The position numbers and the translations under genes were made by a program. A stretch of DNA of 64,000 nucleotides from Uloborus plumipes (lineage: Eukaryota > Arthropoda > Arachnida > Araneae > Uloboridae): positions 1 through 64,000 of the forward strand of contig JAXGGA010005762.1 in NCBI GenBank assembly GCA_038373865.1, written 5' to 3'. The notes under the pieces are model-generated. The model was not told the origin of the DNA, ran no database searches, and was given only the letters and a program-made list of their open reading frames with translations. Positions 11,895 to 24,656 of this stretch are shown here, piece by piece (the first letter of the stretch is position 1; every line of letters begins with the position of its first letter).

Positions 11895-12738
11895 TAATTA
11901 TTCCAAAAAATGTCAAAAATATTTTTTCAAGAATAAAAATAACAATAAAGCAAAACCAAGCTCAGTGCTTGCTCAAAATGCAATCAAATTAATAATGATT
12001 ATAATGTAACATTATTATTGATTTGCATAGTAGTTATTTTAAAAGAATCTGGCAGCACTTATATAGTTCCGCTTCAGTTTTTTGAGGGTTTAAATGAGAT
12101 GCGTTGCATCAGCCTAGTAAATAAACATGTCCTATTTTGTGAAAAGCTCAAAATTTTCTAATCAGTAAAAGGGTGGCATTTTTGTTTAAAACCAAGTTTC
12201 ACCGGGGGTGGGGGGGGGGGACTCCTGAACATTCTGTATTAATTTCACTCTCGTCTTTTGTTTTGTACTCTCTACTATTTATTACTCTATTACTTTCTTC
12301 TGTCCTTGCTGATTTTTTCCATTTTTTTTTCATGGCATCATCTCATTGTATTCCCTCCTCTCAAATACTTAGAAAGAAGTCATCCGCTATTGTTAGCAAC
12401 TCATCTAAGAAGAAAGAAAATTGTACTCTCTCTCTCTCTCTCTTTGTCTTTTGAAATACAAGCGATTTATTCACTAGTCGGACATTTTGCATCGTAGAAA
12501 TAGTAAATCTTACAGAAGTAGGAATAAATTTTTTAAAAGAAGAGTAAAAAAACATATTGATCAAGTAGAGTATATCAACATATTGACCGATTTTTTGGTT
12601 AATCGTTATAAATGATTTTGGTTGAAATAGTAGATGGGAAAATTTGGTCGTTTAAATGGATGATGAAACGTTAAGAAAAACTTTATGCTTGATACAACAC
12701 AGTCACAAATGTTTCTGACCTTCTCTCTTCCATTTCAG

Positions 12739-13439
12739 GTCACGACCACAACGGAAACGCCGGAGGTCTTCCTTCACCAGGTTCCACCGGACCAACGGCC
12801 GTCATCACCACTGCAACGCACTCCAGAAACGGTCCTTGCAAGTATGCCACAGCAACAGTGCTCGAACCCGCCGCCCCGACGCAGAACGGACCCCCACCAG
12901 CTGCGGACCCTTACATGCACTTCGGCCTGGCAGGCACGGCCCACCACCAGTACGCCCACCTCCAGGCACCGCCCCCTCCTGGCCCCCCGCCCTCCTGGAA
13001 CCGTTTCACAGAACAATTTCACACGCAGCGGTGTGGCGGGGGCACCAGGGAGCACGACCACCCTCTTTTAGGGGACATGGACAAGACCGTTGGTGGCGCC
13101 CCTGCGAATCAGCTGCCCCAGCACCACCAGCTGGACCTATACAGGGGCAATTATGCGGGCGAGTTCCACAATCCTCGAAGGGTGATGCCCCAATCTGCGG
13201 GAGGTTTTTTAGATGGAACTTCTGCTGAAGGATTCGGTCACTGCACCTCAACGAAATCGTCTTTCGGTCCTGTGTTGGGCATGCAGAGTTGCCCGGTCTT
13301 CGGTCATATGGTGCCAGTGTCACAAGATCAAGGGATGTTCGGGTCAGGGGCTGAGGGCAGGGTGATGTCGGACTCGGCTGCTGGATCTTGTGCTTACAAC
13401 CCCGGACACTCCCTTGGACACTTCTTGCAGCCCAAGTGA
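12739..13439 (+). CDS. SoxE-type transcription factor, last coding exon
   Basis: This exon follows a clear pyrimidine tract and acceptor (TTCCATTTCAG) and begins with two bases that complete a split glycine codon. It then reads HDHNGNAGGLPSPGS and continues open to TGA at 13437-13439. The product is rich in Pro, His, Gly and Gln, with a PPPPGPPPSW stretch about a third of the way in, and ends GHSLGHFLQPK. Such low-complexity C-termini are usual for SoxE transactivation regions, but I see no clear match to the vertebrate TAM or TAC motifs. With 1534-1922 the window encodes about 362 residues from inside the HMG box to the C-terminus. G+C is far higher than in flanking DNA, typical of a retained coding exon. 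The other frames open here (for example minus-strand 13006-13542) are shadows. Assignment to the same gene as 1534-1922 rests on matching intron phase, strand and composition. Confidence 0.75.
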
Positions 13440-15310
13440 GGCGAATTATACCCAAAAAGTCATTGCCCAAAAGCAGATGAATTTGGCGCGCAGTGTTGGT
13501 GCTTTTGCAAGCCAAGACAATTATGGGAAAAATGACGGCCAATTAAAACTACCGATTAATGTCAAATCAATTTGACAATGAAGAGATTTTTGAAAATATG
13601 ACAACATGTAAAATTACTCATGCACCTTGCTTTAATTCCTGCAAAACTCTTGAAAAAGTTGTGGCAAAATTAGGAAGTTTTTGGACTGAAAAAAAAAAAA
13701 GGCCATATCAGATGTTCATTGTTAGCGTAACAACCATGAAATTTTTTTATGAGCATTGAAGGGACAAGTTGTATCATAAATGTTTCAAGCAAAATTGTGA
13801 CAAATCTCTCAAATTGTTGGCTCAATCTGACGTAATGCTCAGATTCGGTTGTATTTCTGCATTGACCTGGCATATGGAAATTATATCTGGATGATTTCTG
13901 CAGCAACAGAACGCTCTTTTACTGCCCCGTTTGCTACAAGAATGTCATATCCTTCACTTCATTTGGCATTAAAAACACTCATCTAATGTGGGCTCTGCAT
14001 CTCTAGCGGACATGGAAATTTTTGAGTGAGAAATGGGATCACGCATAAGTTTTGCACAGCCTAATCTCCGCTCTTTGACTTGACACTTAGTAAAAAAAAG
14101 AAAAAGTAACGCTTCTGAAACCCCAGCATATATGCTTACACTGATCCTGGTGAAAATCACATTTAACAACCATTCATGTAATCTTTGAGCTAGTCCGGAT
14201 AATTTTGTGCCACATCATATTTTTTATATAATGTAGTATGTTTCAAAATCATAATGAGCGGAAATCTTATTTTATGACCTCGCTAGAAGAATGCATCACT
14301 GGAACTTTATATTTGTTAGTTCATAGACCTAGTAAAAAGGAAAAAAAAAAAGCATAGAAATGGCCAAAATTATCTGAGCTGGCTCCTGAATGATTTCCCT
14401 GTGTTTACAAGTGGAGATATGTTATGCAAAGATCACAAATATGGATATAATTTTCGTTTCGTAAGTTGTCTGGTTAAAAAGCATAAAAAATCTTCACAGT
14501 GGATTAAATTTTAGAGAATTATTGAAGTTGTGAATGGGCCGACTGATATTTTAACTTGATTTTCAAGCATAATTTAATCAATAATGCACTCGAAGAGGTT
14601 ATCTTCCATTAGTTAAATGAAAATTATCGACCTTTGTTGTTAAACTGGCAGGCATCACATGTAATATGAAACGAAATTATTGATATGATGCTTTGTTAAA
14701 AATGACTTGCTTGTTTCATCCATGCAGATGAGGAATGTGATTTTGAATTGACGTGACAATCTACCTACAGTGACGATGACTTTTTGCTTTTCGTCAAGAA
14801 CACAATGTCTCAAGATTGCTTTTTTATATATCTTTCTGTCTGTGAAATTAAAAGTTGATATAATTATTTTCATTTGTTCATTCATATGTGCTGTAATTTT
14901 GAGACTGAAAGTAAATTTGTTAAAAACAAATAATGTGTGATCAGTAAATAAATATTGTTTGTTTAAATGCTGTGTTGAATGAAATTCACGTTCACTTGAA
15001 CAGTACAATACCGCCAGAATGAAAGGTACGTGGTCTGAGACTAACCTCTTAGGGAAAACGTTATTTTTATGTCAACAAAATGTCACTTCATTAAAATTTG
15101 ACACAGCAAAAACTTTTGTTAAATGTACATGACGTAATTTTGAAGCAGAATCTAACTACGTAGTCTAGAATAAAAGTTTTGTTCGATTTGCTCATAAACT
15201 TATATGAGTCATCTCTTTAAAATATTAAATCATTGTCTCAGTGCTATGCACGAGTATTATTTATTTAAAAATATAACCATAAATACAAAGGTATGTGCAA
15301 TAAACATAAC
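13440..15310 (+). other. Probable SoxE 3' UTR and downstream sequence
   Basis: AT-rich and free of recognisable repeats, as expected for a long 3' UTR. Candidate polyadenylation signals AATAAA occur at 14947-14952, 15169-15174 and near 15300. Which one is used cannot be told from sequence. Short open frames here are not credible genes. Confidence 0.4.
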
Positions 15311-18078
15311 TAAATTAGGGTTGGCAGAGAATTTTTCTCAAATAACTAAACTTTAGACTGTCAGAAAAGCTAAAGTTAGAGATAATGAAATATAATACAA
15401 TTATATGAAAAAAAGGCTCAAAAATACTCATTATTTCGTATTGATAAAAACTATCTGAAAAGGGTTATTTTTCCTCAGTGTCATTCTATACAGTGAAAAA
15501 ACATTTAGTACAATTAGTTGGGACAATAAAAATTTTGAACTTACTAGGGGTGGAATGGGTGAAGGAAAGCTGAATTTCAATGATTCAACTTTAGACCTCC
15601 CCCTCCCCTCCCTCCCCTTTGCTTTGAATGAGTTAAAACAAAAAAATGATTGCAGATGGTTTCCTAAGAGTTACTGGGTATGAAAATTTTTACTTTAAGA
15701 CAGTTTGTTAGACGTATGAAATCATGTTTCCTTTTATCCCAGAAAGTCGTTGTTATGTACTCGTATATTTAAACACCCATTTATTTCCCCTTAAGGTTGA
15801 TGTAGGTAGACACGTTCAGTTTCAAAGTACACAATTTGTGGCCTTTCTGTCGCTTGCAACCCGGCGAATTTCACAAATACACAGACAAATGTAATTCAAA
15901 TCAAAGCTTAATCTACCACAAAAATACGTTAGCTGAGGTAAGGGGAAACACCGCAATTGCACATCAATAATGGCTGGGAAGGTAAAACTCATAAATCGGA
16001 GTAAGTCATAAATTGGGAGCTACAACTGGAGAATATTCATGTTTTAATTTGCATTAGAATGCCAATAAAACCATTAATTTAATTTTTTGCTGCGAAGTGA
16101 AGTCAAATTTCGTTTCAATAAAAGTTTCGTATTTTTGCACTGACGTAATCATACGTCTAACTTTGGCGGAATTTCCACCCACAATTCATTTTAATATTTT
16201 CTCAACCGCCCATTCCGAAAACATTGATTAAAATTTTCACTCAAACTTAATTTTTACAGATGTTTTAATATACTTTTTTCAAGCTTTAGAAAGAATAAGT
16301 TTCGCGGAACACAACTTAAGATACCTTCTGCCGTGGGAAGGTTAAAGGCAAAAGCTATACATTTTTCACCGAATTACATTAGCACCGAAAAATAAGCACG
16401 AAAAAAAACGTCAAATTTCATCATTTCCCTTCTGTTTGTATAAACGCGCTTCTTCAATATCTCAAAAACTAATTTCTGCTGATATACTGCTGTTCACCTT
16501 CCCACAACAGAGCAATCTCAATTGTTTCCTAGTATACAGTACTGTGTCTGTTTTAATTTCTGTTGTCGAATTAAAAACTTAGGATACCGGAAAATTTGAT
16601 AAATCAGTTTTGTCCGATGATGACACTCTAGAAGTATTTCTTTGAGGGTCTTCACAACACCCTGGATACATTTTCTTTTAGTTTTATTACTGGTTGGTTA
16701 ATCTCCTTTCCCTGCAGAAACAAAAAATTTGAAAAAAGTAATAAGAGGTAAATTAGATTGGAGAAGTATCTTAAAACCGGGCGAATAGAAACAGTAGACT
16801 GAATTAGAACTAAACTTCCAATTCATACAGACCCATAAATATAAGCTAGGTTATTTTCACAGTAGCCTTTTTTTAAGGAAGGTAATAGTATCATGAGGAG
16901 TTGAGAAATTACGTTTAGTCATTCTGACAGTACAACTGGCTTTAGAAAATAGTCTTTACTTATATTAGGCTTCTAAAAGCAAGACAACACGTGAAACGCC
17001 CAAAAACTTTTATCTTTTCATCAACTTCATGACTATGTAAGCATATATCTTTTCGTATTCTAAACCTAAGTTAAGTATTTATTATTTGTTAGGCACAGGC
17101 TCACATACATAAAAGAATTTACCTTATTAAATTTGCGTATTTTTCAAGTTGCACCGAAAAATAATTTCTTAATGCATCATAAGTTTAGGTTTTCAGGCTG
17201 TATCTAAACACATTTTTTTTTTCTTTCTTTGTGGATCCGTGATGGGTTTTTTTCTTCTCTCGCCTACACAAATATTTTAGGCTTTAGGGGGCTTTCTCCC
17301 CCCCCCTCCTCCGCAGAAATCTTGACCAATGACCATATTGCAACTCCTAATGTGGTAGTTTATTTGCATGTAAGGACTATTTCGACCGATTTTAAAAAAA
17401 AAGTTTTTATACACAAAACTGCTCAAAACTGTTAGACCAAAACATGACCAAATTTTCTGTCCAAAAAATAAATTAAAGGGAAAAAAACAATTTAATTACG
17501 TTTTTTTCTGTTCATTCCGTTTCATAGTAGTTGATATGGGATGCATATGGCACTGTGCTCTTCTAGCCGGTTTTAGTGAATTAAACTTTTGCCAAAACGA
17601 TCGATTTTAGTTTCTCTAGAAAACTATTCTGGAAATGACATTTGTGGAAAGACATCCACTATAATTGCAGTTTTGTTTCAAAAAGGTTTAAATAGTTTTT
17701 CTTTTATATTTCTAAATAACTATACGGTGAAATTTTTTTTACCCTACAACTTAGTGTTATTTTCAGTAGTTGATTACTGGGAAATATTATCTTTTTCTAT
17801 GAATTCAATGACAAATCCTATGTAACAAAATCGCGTTTTTTCAAACGATGAAAAAAAAAAAAAAAAATCACTGAACGCCATATAGAAACAAGCTCTTCAG
17901 TTGTTTTCAAATTCATAGTTTTGACTATTTTTGTAAGTGTGATTAGGAGGGGGAAGGGGGGGGGTCAACAAAACTGATACAAAGCCTGCTTTAATTTTCT
18001 GTGACTTGATTTTCAATCACGAAAAAGAACCTATTAATTAAAATGGCAAATTACAGGTGCTCTATGGTATCCCATAAA
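15311..18078. other. Intergenic, nothing recognised
   Basis: Low-complexity AT-rich sequence with C and G runs (15597-15618, 17298-17312, 17949-17964) and an A run (17850-17867). Frames at 17229-17435 and 17589-17825 have no recognisable similarity. Confidence 0.5.
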
Positions 18079-18475
18079 TGGGGCCGTGGTAGCCCGATCG
18101 GTAAGGCGTCGGACTCGTGACCGGAGGGACCCGGGTTCGATCCCAGTCGATCAAAGATCCACCGTCTTGATTAATGGTGGCTGGGGGACGTTAAAAAATG
18201 TCGTAGTCACAAAGTCCTCCAAGTAAAACGATATACTGGGGGTGCTGGGCCAAGGGATTGTTCGGCCCTTGGTTCTGGTTCAAAAAGAACAGAGCGCTCT
18301 TTAGGGTCATTTCCTGGTCAAACCACGAGTTATGGTAGGTACGGGGGACCTTAGAGTGTGTGATGTGTGAAGGTACCCCATAGATTATACCATGGGGAGT
18401 CAAGTCGTGCCTTCTGGGTTATGCCATAGGGAGTCAAGTTGCTTTCCGGGGGTGCCACTGGTGCTACAACGTTTT
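18079..18475 (+). repeat. tRNA-derived SINE, about 0.4 kb
   Basis: The head reads as a degenerate tRNA: A-box-like TAGCCCGATCGGTAAGG (18090-18106) and B box GGTTCGATCCC (18134-18144). The body holds a repeated phrase ATACCATGGGGAGTCAAGT / ATGCCATAGGGAGTCAAGT (about 18387 and 18423). A second, diverged copy of the same family is at 49055-49330, sharing the head and CGATCAAAGATCC and CACAAAGTCCTCC-like blocks. The cloverleaf acceptor is not intact, so this is not a tRNA gene. Confidence 0.65.
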
Positions 18476-18792
18476 ACCATTTAAAGTGCTTTGTGCAACC
18501 TGTAGGTACGTATATTTACGCATATGCATAAAAAGTAATACTTTTCAAATGTACATTTTTTCGACACTTTTCTACATATTTAAAAGTATGGAAACACAGG
18601 AAATGACTTTTTCACATTTAATAAAATATGATGCTTTTGTCGGCGTCAGAGGTCTGGAATTACGACAGGAACTAAACGGAACGTGTTTGAGGACAAAAAT
18701 GCACTATTATACAGTTGAATTTCAACTTAATTGGACCTTTAAAATAAATTCTACTTTACCGTAGTTCGTCTTATCTGACAAGATATTAACAG

Positions 18793-19174
18793 GAGAGAGT
18801 AGTGTAGTGGTTAAGAAGCGGGCCTCTCACGCCCAAAGGCGCGGGATCAAACCAGACTCCAGGCGGTGGATTTTTAAGATGCAGAAAATCGACAGCGTCC
18901 ATGTCGTATGATTATGCGGCATGTAAACGATCCCTCGCGTACTCGTATAGCTTGGAATATCTCTTGGAAAAAGCAAATTCCTTGTGCAGTTTCGCATCGC
19001 ATAGAGTTTAGATGCCTCCATCTAGTGGGGAAGCTGGGCGTCGAAATTCTCGTGGCAATGGCATTCCGCCGATGGTGGTGCCACATGAAAGAGTGGGTGC
19101 CGGTCTCGGGTAATGCACTCGATCTGCAAATGGTAAGAAGCTAAACGCAGCTCCGTTTGAAACAAACAAAGGAA
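18793..19174 (+). repeat. tRNA-derived SINE with 8-bp TSD
   Basis: The head has A-box-like TAGTGTAGTGGTTAAGAAG (18800-18818) and a decayed B box GGGATCAAACC (about 18843-18853). The GC-richer body contains the phrase GGTGCCGGTCTCGGGTAATG (about 19098). ATTAACAG occurs at both ends (18785-18792 and 19175-19182), a plausible target-site duplication. Overlapping short frames on both strands are shadows. Confidence 0.55.
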
Positions 19175-20269
19175 ATTAACAGCAAGCGATAAGGTGTTAC
19201 TCGCAAGTATTAAGCGCGTTCGAATTAACGAGGTTCGAGTGTAGCTTATTTATAGTGTAAGCAGAAAGAACATTTAACATACTGTTTTTTTTCTCATAAA
19301 GTTTTGCACTGATGAAGAAAATTTATTTACGAAAAAACTATTTGAGATAAATTACATTTTTTTTTTTTTTGAATTTTATTCCTTATTTGATCAAGTTTTT
19401 TTTTTCATCATTGTACAATATAAGTCGAGTCATGTAATGCGGCTAACACGAAAGCTAAAGATAGTGTGCACGAAAGAAAAAACTCCCAGTGTCGCCGCAA
19501 AGGGGGTTTTAAGGGTCACCCCCCCCCCCCCTCGAGTCTTTGGTTTGGAAGTTTTAGTATGAGAGTTTGTATGAGAAGTGTAAAATCAAACCCTCAGCCT
19601 CTAAATGGTAAATTCTGGCTGCGTTAGTGCCTAAGCAGAAGTTGGAAATCGTCTAAATCTTCTAGGACTACGAAAGGTACACATGTAGAACATGGGCGCC
19701 CATATACGAAATTTTAAGGGGGGGCTCAGATATTTTCCTCATAATTTACAGTGAAAAATATACAATATTTATGTGTGTGTTCGTTTCTTTGATTTACTTA
19801 GAATATGAGAGTGTGACTTCTTACTGGTCGCCCCTCCTCCTGCTATTTCTTTGTTTTTTTATTCTATTTTTGTTGTTAATTGTTTGAGCTGATTTTTTTT
19901 TTCTTTTTTGAGGTATAGGTATCAAAAGAGAGATGCAATGAACTGTTTTAAGTGGGGTAGAATCTTCGTAATTTGGGGGGGTCCGGGGGCTTCTACCCTG
20001 GAAAGTTTTTGAAAAACAGTTTTAAAATTCTTCATTTTGAGGCCTTGTATGGCGCAATTGCGACTTCAAAAATATGTTGGAAAAATAGGCAAACAAAAAA
20101 TTTATAAATGTTCTGCATTCTTTTGCAAATTAAGATCAATCAAAACATGTATATTTTTCGTAGTTTAACAAACGATTGACATTAATCGACAGAGAGGAAG
20201 AACAAGGGAGGAGAAAAGATAAACACATCATCACTTGCTTATACATTGATTTTCAGTATAGTTACTTAG

Positions 20270-22926
20270 TAGGGTGGAGCGAAAAAAATGAATTTTTGAT
20301 TTTCATAAACGGGTACCTTTTATTTACTGTGAATGAGGAAAAGTAACAATTCTGTAAAATATTTCACTTTTGCGACATCATCTTTAGTCTGCGCATTTGG
20401 TCTAAAGTTTTGAAATTTTAGATTTTTTTTAGATTTTTCAAATTTTTTTAAAAAATATTGCAAATGATAAAACTAGTGACGGGTGGTTATAAAATGGAAG
20501 AAAAAAGTTTGAAATATACAAGAAATTTTTAAAAATCATTTCAGATTATGATTTCAGTCTGCGCATTAGGCTCAAAGTTCATCAAATTTTCAGAAATTTC
20601 CGATATTTTCAATATTAGCAGAAATTTTATAATTCAATATTTCCTCTCAATATTTATTAAAAGTGCCTTCAAAACATTTTCTAAATCATTTTGTTGTTTC
20701 TTTGAACTACTCAACTCTATGCTTGCTCATTGAAATTACCCAGGATTCACCACGAGGAAGTGGCCGCACTTTGGGTGCCACTCGCGCTCCCCTTGCTTCC
20801 AACCGATGAGAGCATACATTTACATTTCTTAGACAAGTCAGAAACAATAAATTGTTTCTTTGAGTAGGAAATTGTTTGCATTGGTTTTGATGGATGCACT
20901 AAAAAGACAGGAAAATAAAGATGTAATATGGAAAATGGAAGAAAAACTTTGTAGATCTCTGTAATGGGACATTTACCAATTACATTTAAATGAACTTAAT
21001 TTGCTGCATTTTTTGAAAAAACTAGATGAACCTACCAGTGGACCAAAGTGATTTTTGGGACTGTTAGACGAAGCTAAACATGTTATACTTTCAAATCAGT
21101 TCAATATGAACCTATAGAATTTGTCATTGATCAGATTGATTTTGACAATAAAAATGGTTCAAGTACTGAGCAACAGTAACTTCATGAGATGAGCAAGGTA
21201 GTTTTGACTGGGAAAATATCCAAAAAAAATGTGAAACATAAGTCCAAGACAGCTTTCCCTAGTCAGATGTTGACTACAGCAACCAATCTTTAGACTATAA
21301 TTTTTAAAAGAGTTCATAACTTTCGCCTGTATAAGTGTCCTTGCTCTTTTAGGATGAAGTACAGACGTTACTAATTTTGCTATGAATTTGTGTGAGATTT
21401 TAAAGATTATCTCTCCGGGAAAAAGTAGAAAATTGTATTCACATCTATTCAAAACAATGTATACTTTGCATCCAAGAAATATGTTGTTATCAAATGTATG
21501 TATGTTTGTTCCTTATACAAATCCAGTTTTCGTCGGATTTTCAACAAACTTGGCACAGAGGTTCCCTAATGCATTAGAATTCACATAGGCAGGGGTTTTG
21601 AAATTTAAAAAAAATCCAAAAAGCCCAAAATTCAAATCTTTTGTCTCAAAATTGCCACTTTCTTCCAATTTTGAATAGATAGAGTAATAGAGATAAGACT
21701 TTAAGCACACAAACTGATAAAATGTAACACATTTAAATAGGAGTATTTTCCTACAAAGATTACGATCAACAATGAATTATCCATTTAAGGCTCAACTATT
21801 TCTTTTTAGCATGAAATAAGTTTTTATATTCCCTTGTGGATAGAATTCATTTAAATATTTTTAGAGCTATGTTGTACTAATAAGCACCCGGGCAACGCCG
21901 GGAAATAATCTGGTTAGTTCATAAGAGAGAGTATATAAAGAAACTTGTTTTAAATCATATTATAAACGCTCAAGCTAGAAAACAAATAAGCAAACAAGTG
22001 AGAACGCTTCAGATCCAAAAAATAGCCAAAAATCGATTTTCATACATTACATACATAAATCAAAAGTCAGTATGCATCGATATGATTTCTTGCCATGATG
22101 TGGAAATTACAAAGCTACCTTTTACAGGTAATTTAAAAACACAATATTTACAAAGATTATGGAAGCTGAGAATTTAAATATGATTTCTGAATGCGCTCTT
22201 TTTAAACTGCCATTCAAGACTCAATCAGTTGAAAGAGCTGTCAAATAGGTCACAAGCTCTTCACAATTATTATGTAATCACAGGAAAAGAAAAATTTTAG
22301 TAAAAACGAGGATATCTGACAAGTATTTGATCAATTTACGACACAAAGGAACAATTTAACTGGGAAAGACGTATCTAAGAAATGTAAATACGTGCTTGCA
22401 TTCGTTGGAAGGAAGGATTCACGTGTAGGACTAGAAGTGCGGTCACCTCCTCGCGGTGAGTCCTGGGTAGTTCCACATAAGTTAGCGAAGAGTTGCAGGG
22501 TTCAAAGTAATAACAACATGAATAAAAACAAGTTTGAAGACACTTCAAGTGAATATTGAGAGGAAATACTGAGTTAAAAAATGTCGAAAATATCAGAAAT
22601 TTTGGGAAATTTGATGAACTTTGAGCGCAATGCACGAACTGAAATAATAATCTAAAATGGTTTTAAAAAATTCTTTGTATATTTCAAACCTTTTTATTCC
22701 ATTTAATAACCACCCGTCACTAGTTTTATCATTTGCAATATTTTTTTAAAAAATTTGAAAAATCCAAAAAAAATCAAAAATTTCAAAACTTTAGGCCAAA
22801 TGCGCAGACTAAAGATGACGTCGCAAAAGTGAAATATTTTACAGAATTGTTACTTATCCTCATTCACAGTAAATAAAAGGTACCCGTTTACGAAAATCAA
22901 AAATTAATTTTTTTCGCTCCACCCTA
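20270..22926. mobile_element. Long-TIR element with perfect 8-bp TSD, nested in 19691-23602
   Basis: It starts TAGGGTGGAGCGAAAAA (20270) and ends with the inverted sequence CGCTCCACCCTA (22926), flanked by TTACTTAG on both sides (20262-20269 and 22927-22934). The inverted arms are very long, about 560 bp each (20270-20830 and 22370-22926), with many small differences. The arms share blocks such as CTAGTGACGGGTGGTTAT / ATAACCACCCGTCACTAG. The 1.5-kb middle is AT-rich and contains a Helitron at 21490-21913. No transposase frame is recognisable. Confidence 0.75.
21490..21913 (+). mobile_element. Short Helitron, 424 bp
   Basis: It starts A|TCAAATGTATG and ends with hairpin CCCGGGCAACGCCGGG (about 21892-21907), AAATAAT, then CTGG (fits CTRR) followed by T. 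The body matches the Helitron at 45181-45588 (minus) throughout, for example CAACAATGAAT and GGCACAGAGGTTCC, and the outer Helitron at 33597-34534. Non-coding. Confidence 0.65.
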
Positions 22927-23649
22927 TTACTTAGTAATTTTTGATCAGTTCCCAACTCACGAACAGAAACAGCACTTAAGAATATAAAATGACCAATAGT
23001 ACGAGTATAAAACGCATAAAGTCCTTTAAAAGGAATAGTGTAGAAATTTAAAAAATGATGGACGTGAGAGTAATATTCTGGCCATTCAATTAATTCATAG
23101 TTTATTTATTTGGTAAGAAATATAATTGAAGCACATTTTAAGGAGTTTCGAAAGGTATTTAATGATTTTCAAAGACTCTAGAATAGGCCTCCCCCCTCCC
23201 CCCGAATGTTTTGTAATGTAAGACAGAAAAAGAAGTTTTCTTTTTTTATAAATTCCAAATGCCAAACAATGTCGAGTTTTCTTGCCATCCTCAAATCCGC
23301 CCACTCTTTCTCCTAATCGCTAGTCCGTAGACATGGGATAGTTTCCTATGTCAATGAGGCGTCTGTCAACCCATGAATCTGCCTTTGTTCTATGGAAGAA
23401 TGTAGGAAGAGACACAATGTTAAACTTCTGAAAGCGATTTCAGTGCAGATTGGAGTTATTAAAATTTGGCATTTTTTATACTTTATTCAATAATGAGAAA
23501 ATAAATTTTTTTTTCCGATTAAATTAGTTTTTTAAGCAAAAAGGTACTAATTTCCAAGGGGGGGGCTCGAGCCCCCCCTTGCCCCCCTTATGGGCGCCCA
23601 TGATGTAGAAGTGCATTAACTTTGTGAAAAGACTTTTCGAGATAAGAAA

Positions 23650-23680
23650 CAAAGCAATAACACACACACACACACACACA
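23650..23680 (+). repeat. (CA)n microsatellite and A run
   Basis: About ten CA units followed by an A run just right of the hAT-like element. Confidence 0.8.
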
Positions 23681-23689
23681 AAAAAAAAA

Positions 23690-24399
23690 GAACTTTGGTT
23701 TAAATCTGAACAGTGGTGGATTTTCCATATCGCAATTGTCGCAATTACGAAGGACCTAGTAAATCCTCGAAAGGGATTCAAAAATGCACTTGATAAATGT
23801 TTTGCATGCTTCTAAGGCAAAGGGGGGGGAGGAGGGGAGCCTTCCAAAATACACTGTGACGGGACCTCAAACAGACAAATCCGCCACTCAACCTGGAGTA
23901 CTTTTTTTTCAATGAGTTTTCTTTACCACTTTTATGGAAGACTTTATAAATACTCCTACACCCTCTATTTACACTTACACGCTTACACGCTGGTTGTCAA
24001 CATTTTTGAAAAGACAATTTCAAGGAGATTCATATTAGATATTGTAGATTTGGACAATAGGCAATTTTATCTCTGGTTCAGAGGGAAGCTCACTAAATTT
24101 CACCTAAATCGCCAAGCTGACACTGAATTTGGGAATCTCATTTTTGCCTCCAACTTATCAATACATCGCCAATGGACCCAAGAACTTAATAACCTAAAGT
24201 TTGGCTGTATACTGTTCAGTGGTTGCCAGTTTATTTAAGTTGCTTCAGCTTGCATTGACATTGATTTGCCACAAAAGCGTGCAAGACCCAGTTTGGATCA
24301 TAGGAATGCAACTAAAAGGAATATTCACAACTAAGCCCCATAAAAAATCTACATCACGAGAAAACTAGTGACAAGTAACTCGTTCACAAATATATACTT
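23690..24399. other. Unassigned sequence with an unrecognised 108-codon frame
   Basis: The plus-strand frame 23912-24238 begins MSFLYHFYGRLYK and contains FGNLIFASNLSIHRQW. I do not recognise it. Codon and residue mix is not clearly that of a gene, no splice context stands out, and no neighbours support it. Confidence 0.2.
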
Positions 24400-24626
24400 T
24401 GTAGAGAAAATAACAACATTAAGAATGCACAAATAAGCAGGGATACTCCAGACACGTGTTTCGGCGTTACAAGGAACGCCTTTTTCAATGCAAAAAAATT
24501 GTGAGCCTATGGATACAATTTTTTTGCATTGAAAAAGGCGTTCCTTGTAACGCCAAAACACGTGTCTGGAGTATCCCTGCTTATTTGTGCATTCTTAACG
24601 TTGTTATTTTCTCTACATCTATTGAA
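24400..24626. repeat. Near-perfect palindrome, arms about 105 bp, loop about 13 bp
   Basis: The left arm (about 24400-24505) and right arm (about 24519-24626) are inverted copies differing at only a few positions. The arm core reads GATACTCCAGACACGTGTTT, CGGCGTTACAAGGAACGCC, TTTTTCAATGCAAAAAAATT. Related but diverged sequences carrying the CCTTGTAACGCCGAAACACG core lie at 31125-31375 and, as CCTTGTAGCCCCGAAACACG, at 48035-48075. Overlapping frames on both strands encode the same peptide because of the symmetry. Confidence 0.8.
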
Positions 24627-24656
24627 CAAAGGTATTTGTAAGCTTTAAATATATAC

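Larger units (their letters stand above)
1923..12738 (+). other. SoxE intron, about 10.8 kb, repeat-filled
   Basis: The span runs from the donor GTTCGT (1923) to the acceptor TTCCATTTCAG (12728-12738). Phases agree (1 nt + 2 nt make GGT, Gly). It contains a hammerhead-like motif, a Helitron, two inverted family A copies, a GC-rich island, a SINE, a diverged tandem duplication and a TA-flanked element, each listed separately. I see no recognisable further coding exon, but a small one cannot be excluded. Spans 2160-3480, 4530-5350, 7900-9080 and 11900-12700 show only AT-rich sequence, homopolymers and a CT microsatellite near 12430-12444. Confidence 0.6.
19691..23602. mobile_element. hAT-like element, CATGGGCGCCCATA termini, perfect 8-bp TSD
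   Basis: The left end CATGGGCGCCCATATACG (19691) and the inverted right end ...CTTATGGGCGCCCATG (to 23602) are flanked by identical 8-bp ATGTAGAA (19683-19690 and 23603-23610). Next to the termini are G runs (GGGGGGGCTC at 19720-19729; C and G runs at 23560-23589). After removing the nested element 20270-22926 and one copy of its TSD, about 1.25 kb of AT-rich non-coding sequence remains. An 8-bp TSD fits hAT; P and Merlin elements also make about 8 bp. No transposase is visible. Confidence 0.7.

Noticed and set aside
12774..13542. Long open frames on the minus strand over the SoxE last exon
   Set aside because: They mirror a GC-rich coding exon whose plus frame has the correct splice phase, composition and stop.
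18079..18160. Functional tRNA gene
   Set aside because: A and B boxes are present but the acceptor and anticodon stems do not close, and a diverged dispersed copy exists at 49055. Treated as a SINE.
24349..24641. Two opposed genes encoding the same peptide
   Set aside because: Artefact of the near-perfect palindrome.
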